Assembly: GCF_012932445.1 (NCBI RefSeq)
Contig: NZ_JAAIIJ010000023.1
Coordinates: forward strand, 44,348-108,347
Direction of reading: 5' to 3'
Origin: Bifidobacterium panos
GTDB lineage: Bacteria > Actinomycetota > Actinomycetes > Actinomycetales > Bifidobacteriaceae
Length of the DNA: 64,000 nt
Part shown: piece by piece, positions 46,147-56,250 of the stretch
Position numbering within the stretch: position 1 is the stretch's first letter
Layout of the letters: each line of letters opens with the position of its first letter
Position numbers and translations under genes: made by a program
Notes under the pieces: generated by a model
Seen by the model: the letters and a program-made list of their open reading frames with translations, nothing else
What the model was told of the DNA's origin: nothing
Databases searched by the model: none

Positions 46147-46275
46147 CGGCAGCTTGAGCCATCTCGCTTATGTGTGGCACCTAATCGCCAACAACGCGAG
46201 TAGGAGGGTCGGAATCACAACGGCCATACTCGCGATATCGGGAAAAAGCTGCCACACGTAAGCGAGATACCTCAG
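46147..46275 (+). repeat. Dispersed hairpin repeat, copy C
   Basis: 19-base outer arms ATCTCGCTTATGTGTGGCA (46161-46179) and their complement at 46250-46268, one T.G position, inner stem CGCGAGTA / TACTCGCG, core GGAATCAC. Lies 44 bases after the araA stop codon. With copy B it flanks the toxin-antitoxin pair as a direct repeat. Confidence 0.9.
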
Positions 46276-46318
46276 CCCCGCGGACTGTCCGCTTTGCGGG
46301 TCAGCAGCGCACTGTGCG

Positions 46319-47836
46319 TCAGTGCTGGTTGTTGAGGCGGTGATACATTTCGCTGATTTCCAGGTTGCGCTGGAACTGGGCGGGCTTGGTGTCCTGATCG
46401 ATGGTGGCGAGTTCGACGCCGGCGATGCGGGCGAAATCCTCCCACGCCTCACGGCCGACCGAAGTGGTCATGACCGTGTGATGCGCGGCACCGGCCATGA
46501 GCCAGCACTCGGCCGAATCCTTGAGGCTCGGCTGCGGCTTCCACAGGGCGCGGGCGCACGGCAGCTTGGGCAGGTCGCCGAGCGGGCTGACCACATCGAC
46601 CACGTTCATGGTCAGGCGGAAACGTTCGCGCACGTCGGACATGGCCACGACCACCGCGTCCTTCTTCGGGGCGACGGTGAACACCAGGCGCACCGGGTCG
46701 GCCTTGCCGCCGATGCCCAGCGGGTGAATCTCCAGCTTCGGCTTGGCCATGGTGCCCACGGACGGCGAAACTTCCAGCATATGCGAACCCATGATCATCT
46801 CGTTGCCCGGGGTGAAGTTGTAGGAATAATCCTCCATCAGCGAGGCGCCGCCATCCAGGCCATATCCCATCACGGCGCCGATGCGCACCAGCACCGCCGT
46901 CTTCCAGTCGCCCTCGGCGGAGAAGCCGAAGCCATACTCGGACGGGAAGCGCTGCGGACCCACGCCCGGCAACTGCGGCAGGGTGCCGAGATCCTCGAAG
47001 TTGTCGACGCCCGCGGTGCAGCCGTTGGCCTGCATCATGTTCACCATCGCGGCCTCTTCCTTGGCGGCGATGAACAGGGCGTCGTACTTCGCGTCGAGCA
47101 GTTCGGGGGCGATGTCGTACTTGGCCTTGTAATCCTCAATAATCGCCTTGACCTGGTCGTCCTTGACGGCCTCGTAGGCGGCGCACAGTTCGTTGACGGC
47201 CCAGGTGTTGATCGACGCGCCGAACACGCGCTCGGCCTCGGTCTTGTCGCCTTCGGTGACGGCCACGTTGCGCATGTTGTCACCCCAGCGCATCACCTTC
47301 ATGGTGTTCGAGGCGTCCCAGCCGGCGGCGGCGCGCGCCCACATGCCGATTCTCTCCGCCACCTCGGGGTCGGTGTAGTGGCCGACGACGATCTTGCGCG
47401 GGATGCCCAGGCGCGTGAGGATATAGCCGAACTCGCGGTCGCCGTGGGCGGCTTGGTTCAGGTTCATGAAGTCCATGTCGATGGTGTTCCACGGAATCTC
47501 GAAGTGGTGCTGCGTGTTGAGCTGCAGCAGCGGCTTGGTGAGCACTTCGAGGCCGCGAATCCACATTTTGGCCGGCGAGAAGGTGTGGCACCAGGTGACG
47601 ACGCCGATGACCTTCGGATTGGCCGAGGCTTCGGTCATGAATTGCTTGATGGCGTCGGAGGACTTCAGCGTGGGCTTTAAGACCAGCTTGACCGGAATCT
47701 TGCCGGTGGCGTTGAGCGCGTCGACGATTTCGGTGGATTGGGCGGCCACTTGGCGCAGCGCCTCTTCGCCGTACAGGTCCTGCGAGCCGACGCCGAACCA
47801 GATTTCCTTGCCTTCAAATGGGTTTGCCATGGTCAT
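46319..47836 (-). CDS. araA: L-arabinose isomerase
   Basis: 505 residues; converts L-arabinose to L-ribulose. IWFGVGSQDLYGEEALRQV start, TWCHTFSPAKMWIRG, FPSEYGFGFSAEGDWKTA with the catalytic Glu, EDYSYNF and the metal-binding region near HH (AAHHTVM) are visible. First ATG has AAGGA ten bases upstream; a second lies two codons in. Third gene of araB-araD-araA in transcription order. Confidence 0.97.
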   Translation of the reverse strand: MTMANPFEGKEIWFGVGSQDLYGEEALRQVAAQSTEIVDALNATGKIPVKLVLKPTLKSSDAIKQFMTEASANPKVIGVVTWCHTFSPAKMWIRGLEVLTKPLLQLNTQHHFEIPWNTIDMDFMNLNQAAHGDREFGYILTRLGIPRKIVVGHYTDPEVAERIGMWARAAAGWDASNTMKVMRWGDNMRNVAVTEGDKTEAERVFGASINTWAVNELCAAYEAVKDDQVKAIIEDYKAKYDIAPELLDAKYDALFIAAKEEAAMVNMMQANGCTAGVDNFEDLGTLPQLPGVGPQRFPSEYGFGFSAEGDWKTAVLVRIGAVMGYGLDGGASLMEDYSYNFTPGNEMIMGSHMLEVSPSVGTMAKPKLEIHPLGIGGKADPVRLVFTVAPKKDAVVVAMSDVRERFRLTMNVVDVVSPLGDLPKLPCARALWKPQPSLKDSAECWLMAGAAHHTVMTTSVGREAWEDFARIAGVELATIDQDTKPAQFQRNLEISEMYHRLNNQH

Positions 47837-47875
47837 GTTCTATTGTTCCTTACTTCGTTGTATTCGAATGATTAA

Positions 47876-48568
47876 TCAATGCTGGCCATAAATATTCTGG
47901 TAGCGGTCGTTCAGGCGCTCAATATCTTCCTGCGGAATGGGGATGATGTCGCCGAGCTGACGGGCGGCCCACATGGTGTGGGCGACTTCTTCGGTCATGG
48001 CGGCGGCTTTGACGGCGGCTTCCGCGTCCTTGCCGATGGTGAAGGGGCCGTGGTTCTGCATCAGGACGGCCGGGGACTTCGGATATTGCTTGAGCGTTTC
48101 GACGACGCCTTCGCCAATGGCCTCCGAGCCGATGAGACGGAACGGGCCGACAGGCACGGGGCCGCCGAACTCGTCGCCCATCATGGTCAGGCCGCACGGG
48201 ATGTTCTGGCCAGTGGCCGCCCATGCGGTGGCGTAGGTGGAGTGGGTGTGCACCACGCCGTACACGTCGGGCATGTGGCGATAAATATAGGCGTGCGAGG
48301 CGGTGTCGGAGCTGGGGGATTCCGCGCCGTCGACCACGTTGCCGTCCAGATCGCACACCACCATCGAGCTCGGCGTCAGGTATTCGTAGCGCAAGCCGGA
48401 GGGCTTGATCACCATCAGATCGGCCGTGTGCAAGCGCTGCGAAACATTGCCTGCCGTCCACACGACCAGATTCCACTTGATCAGCTGCTCGTGCAAGGCG
48501 GCGACGACTTCGCGCACCTGCTTGACTTCGGCGCGAACTTCGGGGCCGTAATCAGCCAAAGTTGCCAT
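47876..48568 (-). CDS. araD: L-ribulose-5-phosphate 4-epimerase
   Basis: 230 residues of the class II aldolase fold; converts L-ribulose-5-phosphate to D-xylulose-5-phosphate, which enters the bifid shunt. Zinc ligands in VVHTHSTYATAW (HxH) and a third His in VLMQNHGPFTIG. AAAGGA precedes the ATG. Between araB (32-base gap) and araA (39-base gap). Confidence 0.97.
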   Translation of the reverse strand: MATLADYGPEVRAEVKQVREVVAALHEQLIKWNLVVWTAGNVSQRLHTADLMVIKPSGLRYEYLTPSSMVVCDLDGNVVDGAESPSSDTASHAYIYRHMPDVYGVVHTHSTYATAWAATGQNIPCGLTMMGDEFGGPVPVGPFRLIGSEAIGEGVVETLKQYPKSPAVLMQNHGPFTIGKDAEAAVKAAAMTEEVAHTMWAARQLGDIIPIPQEDIERLNDRYQNIYGQH

Positions 48569-48600
48569 GATTTGTTTCCTTTCGTCGGGTCTTACTTACG

Positions 48601-50235
48601 TTATTTGGTTTCCAGGGGGATGCTTGCGATCGCGGCATGTTCGATTGGCAGCCCCTTGCGGAAGCGAGCGAAGAAGGCCTCGAACCCCGCCACATCGGAC
48701 GGATCGGGCGCCTCGGTGGTGGATTCGGCACCTGCGAACACGCGGTTATCGAGGTAGTCGGCCAGCGAGCAAGGTGTGTGCCACAAATAGTCGGCAAGCA
48801 CCGCCATGCCCCACGCGCCACCTTCAGCGGCGGTGCTCATCACCTTGATTGGCGTCCCGAACGCGGCCGCAAGAATCTTCTGAGCCACCTTCGGCGTGGT
48901 GAATACGCCGCCATGACCGACCAACGAATCGACGGCCACGCCTTCGTCGTTGGTCATGACATCCATGCCGATCTTCACTGGCGAGAATGCGCTGAACAGC
49001 TGGGCTCGCATGAAATTAGCCAGGCTCATCTCATCTTCCGGGCCGCGGGCGAACAGCGGGCGCCCCTCGGAAAGTCCCGCCAGGAATTCACCGGTACGGA
49101 ATGGATAATTGATCAAACCGCCGCAATCGCTGTCCGCCTGGTCGCTGACAGCCGCGCGGAAGAGGGTTCCGAACAACGTGCCGGCATCGACGGGATGCCC
49201 GATGGCCTGTGCGAATTGGCCAAACAGACCAACCCATGCATTGAGGTCGGAAGTGAAGTTGTTGGCATGGCTCATACCCACCAAGTCACCGGCCGGAGTG
49301 GTGACCAGATCGACTTCCGGATGCAGACGGGCAAGCTTGCCTTCGAGCACCACCATGGCGAAAATCGAGGTGCCGGCGGAGACATTGCCGGTGCGCACGC
49401 GCACGGAATTGGTGGCCACCATGCCGGTGCCGGCGTCGCCTTCAGGCGGGGCCAGCACGACGCCCGGCTGCAACGTGCCCGTCGGGTCGAGCAGCTTAGC
49501 GCCCACTTCGGTCAATTCACCCGCGGGAGTGCCGGCGACCAGCGGCTCCGGCAGCAGATCGGCGAGCTTCCACGGCTGCGCCGACACCTCAGGCAGGGTA
49601 TTGAATTTGTCGAGCAGCTCGGTTTCATAGGCATGGGTGGCGGGGTCGATCGGGAACATGCCGGAGGCATCCCCCACGCCAAGCACCCTCCTGCCGGTCA
49701 GCTTCCAGTGCACGTAGCCGGCGAGCGTGGTGATGTAGTCCACTTTCGAAACGTGCTCTTCCCCGTTGAGCACCGCCTGATAAAGGTGAGCCACGGACCA
49801 GCGTTCGGGGATGTTGTATTGGAACAGCTCGGACAGCCGTTCATGCGCCTCGTGGGTGTTGGTGTTCTGCCAGGTGCGGAACGGCACCAGCAGTTCGCCA
49901 TTCTCATCGAACGCGAGATAGCCATGCATCATGGCGGAGAAACCGATATGGCCGATGGAGGTCAGACGCTCCCCATACGCGTTGTACACATCGTTCGCCA
50001 TGGAAGAGTATGCGGTCTGCAGCCCCTTCCACACCTCTTCGAGCGAATAGGTCCACAGGCCGTCCTCCAGATGGCTGGCCCACTGATAATCACCCGAAGC
50101 GATGGTGCTGTACGTATCGTCGATCAGCACGGCTTTGATGCGGGTGGAGCCGAACTCGATGCCGAGCGAAGTGCGGCCCCCACGAATCTTCTGCGCAATT
50201 TCGGCAATCTGTTCGCCGGGATTCGCTGCTGCCAT
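48601..50235 (-). CDS. araB: FGGY carbohydrate kinase, L-ribulokinase
   Basis: 544 residues. FGGY fold with LGIEFGSTRIKAVLID (phosphate-binding loop), IGFSAMMHGYLAFD, and C-terminal GHGGVFTTPKVAQKILAAAF, AAEGGAWGMAVLA. Phosphorylates L-ribulose. It belongs to the actinobacterial ribulokinase group rather than the E. coli-type AraB, so the symbol rests on operon context with araD and araA. AAGGAG seven bases before the ATG. First gene of the operon. Confidence 0.92.
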   Translation of the reverse strand: MAAANPGEQIAEIAQKIRGGRTSLGIEFGSTRIKAVLIDDTYSTIASGDYQWASHLEDGLWTYSLEEVWKGLQTAYSSMANDVYNAYGERLTSIGHIGFSAMMHGYLAFDENGELLVPFRTWQNTNTHEAHERLSELFQYNIPERWSVAHLYQAVLNGEEHVSKVDYITTLAGYVHWKLTGRRVLGVGDASGMFPIDPATHAYETELLDKFNTLPEVSAQPWKLADLLPEPLVAGTPAGELTEVGAKLLDPTGTLQPGVVLAPPEGDAGTGMVATNSVRVRTGNVSAGTSIFAMVVLEGKLARLHPEVDLVTTPAGDLVGMSHANNFTSDLNAWVGLFGQFAQAIGHPVDAGTLFGTLFRAAVSDQADSDCGGLINYPFRTGEFLAGLSEGRPLFARGPEDEMSLANFMRAQLFSAFSPVKIGMDVMTNDEGVAVDSLVGHGGVFTTPKVAQKILAAAFGTPIKVMSTAAEGGAWGMAVLADYLWHTPCSLADYLDNRVFAGAESTTEAPDPSDVAGFEAFFARFRKGLPIEHAAIASIPLETK

Positions 50236-50311
50236 ATATGCGCTCCTTATCTGGCCTGATAGCGGCTAATCGGTTGTATCTCAAGCGTTTGCAGGCTCTT
50301 CTCCGAGCTAC

Positions 50312-50325
50312 TGTTAGCGCTCACA
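50312..50325 (-). promoter_or_regulatory. LacI-type operator of the ara operon
   Basis: TGTTAGCGCTCACA, a near-palindrome centred on AGCGCT, as bound by LacI-family repressors. It lies about 15 bases downstream of the -10 box, so binding would block the polymerase. Confidence 0.75.
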
Positions 50326-50339
50326 TTCATCGGTTCATT

Positions 50340-50368
50340 ATTGTAGCGACTGCTGGGCCATGCCACAA
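50340..50368 (-). promoter_or_regulatory. araBDA promoter
   Basis: TTGTGG (50363-50368), 17-base spacer and TACAAT (50340-50345) on the minus strand, just upstream of the operator. Confidence 0.65.
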
Positions 50369-50380
50369 GCGCGGCATGCG

Positions 50381-50420
50381 GATTGCTTTAGATTGCCTTA
50401 GATTGCCTTAGATTGCTTTA
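50381..50420. repeat. Four exact-length 10-bp tandem repeats upstream of the ara promoter
   Basis: Four copies of GATTGCYTTA, one base variable (T, C, C, T), directly upstream of the -35 box. The 10-bp period puts each copy on the same face of the helix. Confidence 0.9.
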
Positions 50421-50482
50421 CATATAACCGACATAACGAAGCGTCGCACATAGCCGAACGCTTCGCAAGACAGACAGCATAT

Positions 50483-51592
50483 TCACGCGCGGGAGGCGGG
50501 GCCGAGGGACGCGCGGTTGACCACCGCGGCCGGAATCAGCCCCATGCCGTGTTGCGTCGAGTGGAACACCGGCTCCGGCCCCTCGCCGAGCAGGTGCAAC
50601 GTCTCGCGCATGGCGGCGGTGCCAAGCCCCTCGAAGTCGGGCCTGACCGTGGACAGCGGCGGGAGCATGTTGTCCATCGCGGGCATGTCATCGAAACCGA
50701 CAAGGCTGACGTCCTGCGGAATCCGCAAGCCGTGCTCGTGCAACGCGCGCGCCGCACCCACCGCCTGGCTGTCGTTGGCCGCAACCACCACCGTCGGCAG
50801 CTGCGCGCCGGTTTTGCCGCAGGTGTCGATCAGATGGTTCATCTTCGCATACGCCTCGCCGGCCTGCCATGTGTCGCAACGCATCACCTGCGTGCGCACG
50901 GCCTCGCGCGCGCAAAGCGCCTCCCACGCGGCCAAGCGGGTGGCGGCGTCGCGCCATTCCTTGGGGCCGGCCAGATACAGAGCGTGCCTGTGCCCATAGC
51001 CGGCAACCAGCCGCACAACCTCCTGCATCGCGGCCCACTGGTCGATGCCGACGAAAGCGGTTCGCCGCATATCCTCGTCGGCAATCAACGCGCGCACCTC
51101 ACGCATGCTCATCCGGCCATGCGTGGACGTGACGATGACGCGCGGCTGGCTGACCCGCGCGCGGCAAGCGACATCGAACATCACGTCGGTCGGCGTCAGG
51201 AAAATAAACGCATCCACATTCTGCTCGTCCAACATGTCGACGAGATCGTCAAACTCGCGCTGGGTGCACAGGGCTTCATGCACCATCGCGACGCTCATGA
51301 ACAGTCCGTGGCTGCGCGCCATGGATTCGATGGCGCCGATTGTGTGGATGGGGCCGAAAAAACCCGAGCCGCCGGCGATTAGCCCGATGGTGCGCGAGCG
51401 ATGGGAGGCGAGCGCCCTGGCTGAATTGGAGGGGCGATAGCCGAGCTGGTCGATGGCGGTCTGCACGCGGGCGCGGGTGGCGTCGGAGACGTCCGGGGAA
51501 TCGTTGATGACGCGGGAGACGGTCTGGTGGCTCACGCCGGCCAGCTTGGCCACCTCGAACATCGAGGGGCGTTTGTTGGACTTGGTTGCCAT
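50483..51592 (-). CDS. LacI-family transcriptional regulator
   Basis: 369 residues. HTH MFEVAKLAGVSHQTVSRVINDSPDVSD with the LacI hinge NSARALASHRS, then a periplasmic-binding-like sugar domain (IGLIAGGSGFFGP, VVVAANDSQAVGAARAL, DVSLVGFDDMPAM). Likely arabinose-responsive repressor of the adjacent ara operon, since a LacI-type palindrome lies in both promoters. Start MATKSN with AGAGG seven bases upstream. The 247-base gap to araB holds promoter, operator and the 10-bp repeats. Confidence 0.92.
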   Translation of the reverse strand: MATKSNKRPSMFEVAKLAGVSHQTVSRVINDSPDVSDATRARVQTAIDQLGYRPSNSARALASHRSRTIGLIAGGSGFFGPIHTIGAIESMARSHGLFMSVAMVHEALCTQREFDDLVDMLDEQNVDAFIFLTPTDVMFDVACRARVSQPRVIVTSTHGRMSMREVRALIADEDMRRTAFVGIDQWAAMQEVVRLVAGYGHRHALYLAGPKEWRDAATRLAAWEALCAREAVRTQVMRCDTWQAGEAYAKMNHLIDTCGKTGAQLPTVVVAANDSQAVGAARALHEHGLRIPQDVSLVGFDDMPAMDNMLPPLSTVRPDFEGLGTAAMRETLHLLGEGPEPVFHSTQHGMGLIPAAVVNRASLGPASRA

Positions 51593-51645
51593 ATCGTTCC
51601 TCTTGTTCCTCCCGCGTGACGTCACTTCCAGCCTACCGCGAAACG

Positions 51646-51655
51646 TGAGCGCTCA
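51646..51655. promoter_or_regulatory. LacI-type operator upstream of the regulator gene
   Basis: Perfect palindrome TGAGCGCTCA, 54 bases upstream of the regulator ATG, sharing the AGCGCT core of the ara operator; suggests autoregulation. Confidence 0.6.
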
Positions 51656-51730
51656 TAACGATTATTGGGGTTGCTGTTCCGCGATCAGACGGGTTCGCTT
51701 CGCCTTATGCGTTACGATGCGTACGATGCG

Positions 51731-52426
51731 TTACGTCAGCTTCCAAGTGACGCGGTGCAATGCGGAGGGGCCATGCTCGGCTATGGCGGCTTTGTGCGCG
51801 GCCGATCCATAGCCCTTATTGTGCGCCCAACCGTACGGCGTATATCGGGGATTTCCTTGGGCGAGGGAGACCATCAGAGCGTCCCTCGTCACTTTGGCGA
51901 TTACGGCGGCCGATGCGACGGTGGCGCAATGCCTGTCGCCCTTGACCTTGGTGACCACATGCGCGGGCACGGGGACGCTCGGCGCGTCGAAGGTGCCGAG
52001 CGCCTTGGTGATGTAATCATGCGGGCCGTCGAGAATCGCGCCGACCCTGGTCGAAGCGTTGGTCTCGATGCCGAGCGAGCGCTCGAGTTTAGATAGAGCA
52101 CGCAAGGCAGCAATGCCAAGAGCATACGAGATGCCCCACTCGTCGATTTCGCTGTTGCTAGCCTCGCCCACGGCCCACGCGGCGCACCAATCCTTCAGTT
52201 CGTCGACGATGGCTTCGCGGCGATGCTCGGTGAGCATCTTGGAATCGGCCACACCAGCGGGCACAGCCAGCGGCTTGTCGCCTTCCAAATCGCGCGTCCA
52301 AATGGCCGCGGCACCAACCATCACCGGGCCGGCGAGCGCGCCGCGCCCCACCTCGTCGAAACCGACGACAAGCTCATAGCCCTGTTCGGCGAGTTCGCGT
52401 TCCAGCGCAAGAGTCGGGGTGATCAC
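51731..52426 (-). CDS. rnhB: Ribonuclease HII
   Basis: 231 residues from a GTG overlapping the lepB stop codon (GTGA). Removes RNA from RNA-DNA hybrids. Active-site acids in GFDEVGRGALAGPV, AGVADSKMLTEHRRE and AILDGPHDYI, with KGDRHCATVASAAVIAKVTRD following. Last gene of rplS-lepB-rnhB, a widely conserved order. The 138 bases after it hold only a short GATGCGTTAC direct repeat and the LacI-type operator. Confidence 0.96.
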   Translation of the reverse strand: MITPTLALERELAEQGYELVVGFDEVGRGALAGPVMVGAAAIWTRDLEGDKPLAVPAGVADSKMLTEHRREAIVDELKDWCAAWAVGEASNSEIDEWGISYALGIAALRALSKLERSLGIETNASTRVGAILDGPHDYITKALGTFDAPSVPVPAHVVTKVKGDRHCATVASAAVIAKVTRDALMVSLAQGNPRYTPYGWAHNKGYGSAAHKAAIAEHGPSALHRVTWKLT

Positions 52427-53214
52427 GAGGCGTTCCCGTCGGGCACGTTGTCGAACACTTCGTGATGGGAATCGAGCAAGCCGATGCGGTTCAACGGCCA
52501 ATATCGGAAAATCGCCACGCCGACGATGTCGCTGACGGGGACAAGCCCGTGCTGGCCATCGTCCTGATGGTAGCGGGAATCGGCGGAATTGGAACGATTA
52601 TCGCCCATCACGAACACATGGCCGGCAGTCACCGTCACCTTAAACGCGAAAGAACTCGGCTGTACATCCGACTTGAGATATGCGGATTCGTCGACGGCGA
52701 CGCCATTGATGGTGATCGGCTGCCCAGCGCCCGCACACTCGACCACATCGCCCGGCAGTCCGATCAGGCGCTTGATCAAATAGTCACCTTTACTCGAACT
52801 GGAGGATTCGCCGCCCAGCCAGTTGGCGGGGTCGTGGAACACCACCACATCGCCGCGTTTGAGACTGAAGAAGCGGGGCGTGAGTTTGCTGGCGGCCACG
52901 CGATCGCCGATTTGAATGGTGTCCAACATTGAGCCGGAGGGGATGGTATAGCAGCCGATGAGCAGGATGCGCACCAGCAGCATCACCACCACGGGCACGC
53001 CGCACCACAGCACGAAGTCGCGCCAGGTGAAGGTGCCGGGATCCACCGGCTTGGCATGTCTTGGCACCTGATTGCCTTTGGCGGCGCTGGTGGGGAGCGG
53101 CGCGGGATCGACACCGTGGTCGGCCACCGCAAGCGTATAGCTGTCGCGGTCTTCGACGATCAGCTGACGCGGCGAAGACTGCGGCATCGACGGCTCATCA
53201 TGCGAATCGGACAT
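52423..53214 (-). CDS. lepB: Signal peptidase I, canonical
   Basis: 263 residues. Hydrophilic head of about 70, one helix about 72-94, then IPSGSMLDTIQIGDRV (catalytic Ser), YLIKRLIGLPGDVVE (catalytic Lys) and VFVMGDNRSNSADSR. Removes signal peptides on the outer face of the membrane. Start has AGGAGGGA just upstream. Housekeeping enzyme; contrast with the pilus-linked homologue in this window. Confidence 0.96.
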   Translation of the reverse strand: MSDSHDEPSMPQSSPRQLIVEDRDSYTLAVADHGVDPAPLPTSAAKGNQVPRHAKPVDPGTFTWRDFVLWCGVPVVVMLLVRILLIGCYTIPSGSMLDTIQIGDRVAASKLTPRFFSLKRGDVVVFHDPANWLGGESSSSSKGDYLIKRLIGLPGDVVECAGAGQPITINGVAVDESAYLKSDVQPSSFAFKVTVTAGHVFVMGDNRSNSADSRYHQDDGQHGLVPVSDIVGVAIFRYWPLNRIGLLDSHHEVFDNVPDGNAS

Positions 53215-53234
53215 ATTCCCTCCTGAAGTCGGCG

Positions 53235-53291
53235 GCACCCATCATAACCGTTGAATATGGGTGCGGCCCGGAAACCAGCGGAATCCGGGCC
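53235..53291 (-). terminator. Two tandem hairpins between rplS and lepB
   Basis: GGCCCGG / CCGGGCC (53265-53291) directly followed in transcription by GCACCCAT / ATGGGTGC (53235-53264). No T run; could be a partial terminator or RNA-processing signal that lowers lepB-rnhB expression relative to rplS. Confidence 0.5.
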
Positions 53292-53316
53292 ACAGCAATA
53301 AAGCCTTGAGCAACGC

Positions 53317-53682
53317 TCACTTGGCGGAGTTGTCGCGGCGCTCGACGATACGAGCGGCCTTGCCGCGCAGCGAACGCAGGTAATAGAGCTTCGCGCGGCG
53401 CACGCGGCCGTGACGCACGACCTTGATGGAGTCGATCGCCGGGGAGTGCAGCGGGAAGCGGCGCTCCACACCGGTGCCGAAGCTGATCTTGCGCACCACG
53501 AACGTCTCGTGAATGCCGGTGCCCTTGCGAGCGATCACCACGCCGGTGAAGGTCTGGATACGCGAGTTGTTGCCTTCCTGGATCTTCACGTTCACGTCGA
53601 CGGTGTCGCCGGCGCGAAACTCGGGGATTTCCTCGGCGGGCTTCAGATTCTTGGCATTGAATGCCTCAATAGCGTTAACCAT
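53317..53682 (-). CDS. rplS: 50S ribosomal protein L19
   Basis: 121 residues, full length. [61 protein letters not shown] and [17 protein letters not shown] are family hallmarks. L19 sits at the 30S-50S interface. GAGGAA precedes the ATG by about six bases. Confidence 0.98.
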   Translation of the reverse strand: MVNAIEAFNAKNLKPAEEIPEFRAGDTVDVNVKIQEGNNSRIQTFTGVVIARKGTGIHETFVVRKISFGTGVERRFPLHSPAIDSIKVVRHGRVRRAKLYYLRSLRGKAARIVERRDNSAK

Positions 53683-53840
53683 TGCTATTCCTCGGTCGCT
53701 GCCGCATATCAACGCACTGGTTCGGGGCGGGGCGGCTTAAAGTGAGCCGCGCGCCCAATCGTTTCCTTCGCGGGTTTGCCCGCCAAGGGGTGCCAATCCG
53801 CCGTATTGCGCCCTTTCGAGCGCTTCGGCTGGACCTGTAA

Positions 53841-53872
53841 GCGAAGCGGGTTTATGCGGCAACCCGCTTCGC
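53841..53872. other. 12-bp perfect hairpin upstream of rplS
   Basis: GCGAAGCGGGTT pairs exactly with AACCCGCTTCGC around an eight-base loop, about 160 bases upstream of the rplS ATG. Without a T run it may be a second terminator for pgi or a structured leader of the rplS mRNA; nothing else is seen in this 291-base gap apart from the pgi terminator. Confidence 0.5.
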
Positions 53873-53909
53873 GACACAACAAGATGCAAAGATACTCTAG
53901 CCATAAGAC

Positions 53910-53936
53910 GACGAAGAGCCCAGTGGACTCTTCGTC
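53910..53936 (-). terminator. pgi terminator
   Basis: GACGAAGAG / CTCTTCGTC around a nine-base loop, 38 bases after the pgi stop codon, followed by a short T-containing stretch. Confidence 0.6.
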
Positions 53937-53973
53937 ATATTCACATTCGGCGCCAGCGCTAACGCAACCGCGC

Positions 53974-55674
<1,701 letters not shown>

Positions 55675-55807
55675 GATTGATTAGGTCCTTTCATCATTGG
55701 CGGGAAGCGGCGCATCAGACTGATGACAACGTTTGCGAAGCCTCCCATGTCAGTTCACAACATACTCACAAAAGCGGACAGGAGACAACAAAATACGCCA
55801 TCAGCCA

Positions 55808-56046
55808 TATCGGCGACTAAGACAACGGGAAAGCACGTTAGATTAAGCAAAGGCCGTGTCTTGGGACGAACAGTCCGGTGGGCTGTTTGTAACAGCGAGC
55901 AGCGATAGCGTCGCGAGCGCGCGACACCAAACACGGGATTGACGCAACCACGAATCACGGTGTCTAAAGCAACCTGTTCTCGGAGTGCATACCGGCAACC
56001 AAGACAACGGGGAAACACGTTAAATAGGCAATGTACGTGTCTTGGG
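55808..56046. repeat. Duplicated hairpin unit in the pgi-upstream region
   Basis: Two related 57-bp units (55808-55866 and 55990-56046), 182 bp apart, share AAGACAACGG, CACGTTA and CGTGTCTTGGG. In each, AAGACAACGG can pair with CGTGTCTT. The 555-base stretch between pgi and the HTH gene shows no convincing gene. Confidence 0.7.
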
Positions 56047-56130
56047 AGCGGATGTCGCCGTGTTCGACACCCTCCGGGCCGGTAGGCCAAGTCTTACGTC
56101 TCACACAGCAACATCCGCTCCGAAAGTCGT

Positions 56131-56250
56131 CTATGTCTGTTTGGGGGTAACGCGTCTGTGTTCGCTTGAGGGTAACGCACGTTTATGTTCGTTGAGAGTA
56201 AGGCGGTTATGTCTGTTTGGGGTGGCGCGGTTATTCCTGTTTGAGGCGGA
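56131..56250. repeat. Five degenerate ~25-bp tandem repeats
   Basis: Units like TTATGTCTGTTTGGGGGTAA repeat about five times; the last overlaps the 3' end of the HTH gene (its stop codon is within a unit). Confidence 0.65.

Noticed and set aside
50381..50420. CRISPR-like array
   Set aside because: Four 10-bp units without spacers; no cas genes in the window.
51700..51735. GATGCGTTAC direct repeats after rnhB
   Set aside because: Two short copies partly inside the stop codon region; nothing suggests a function.
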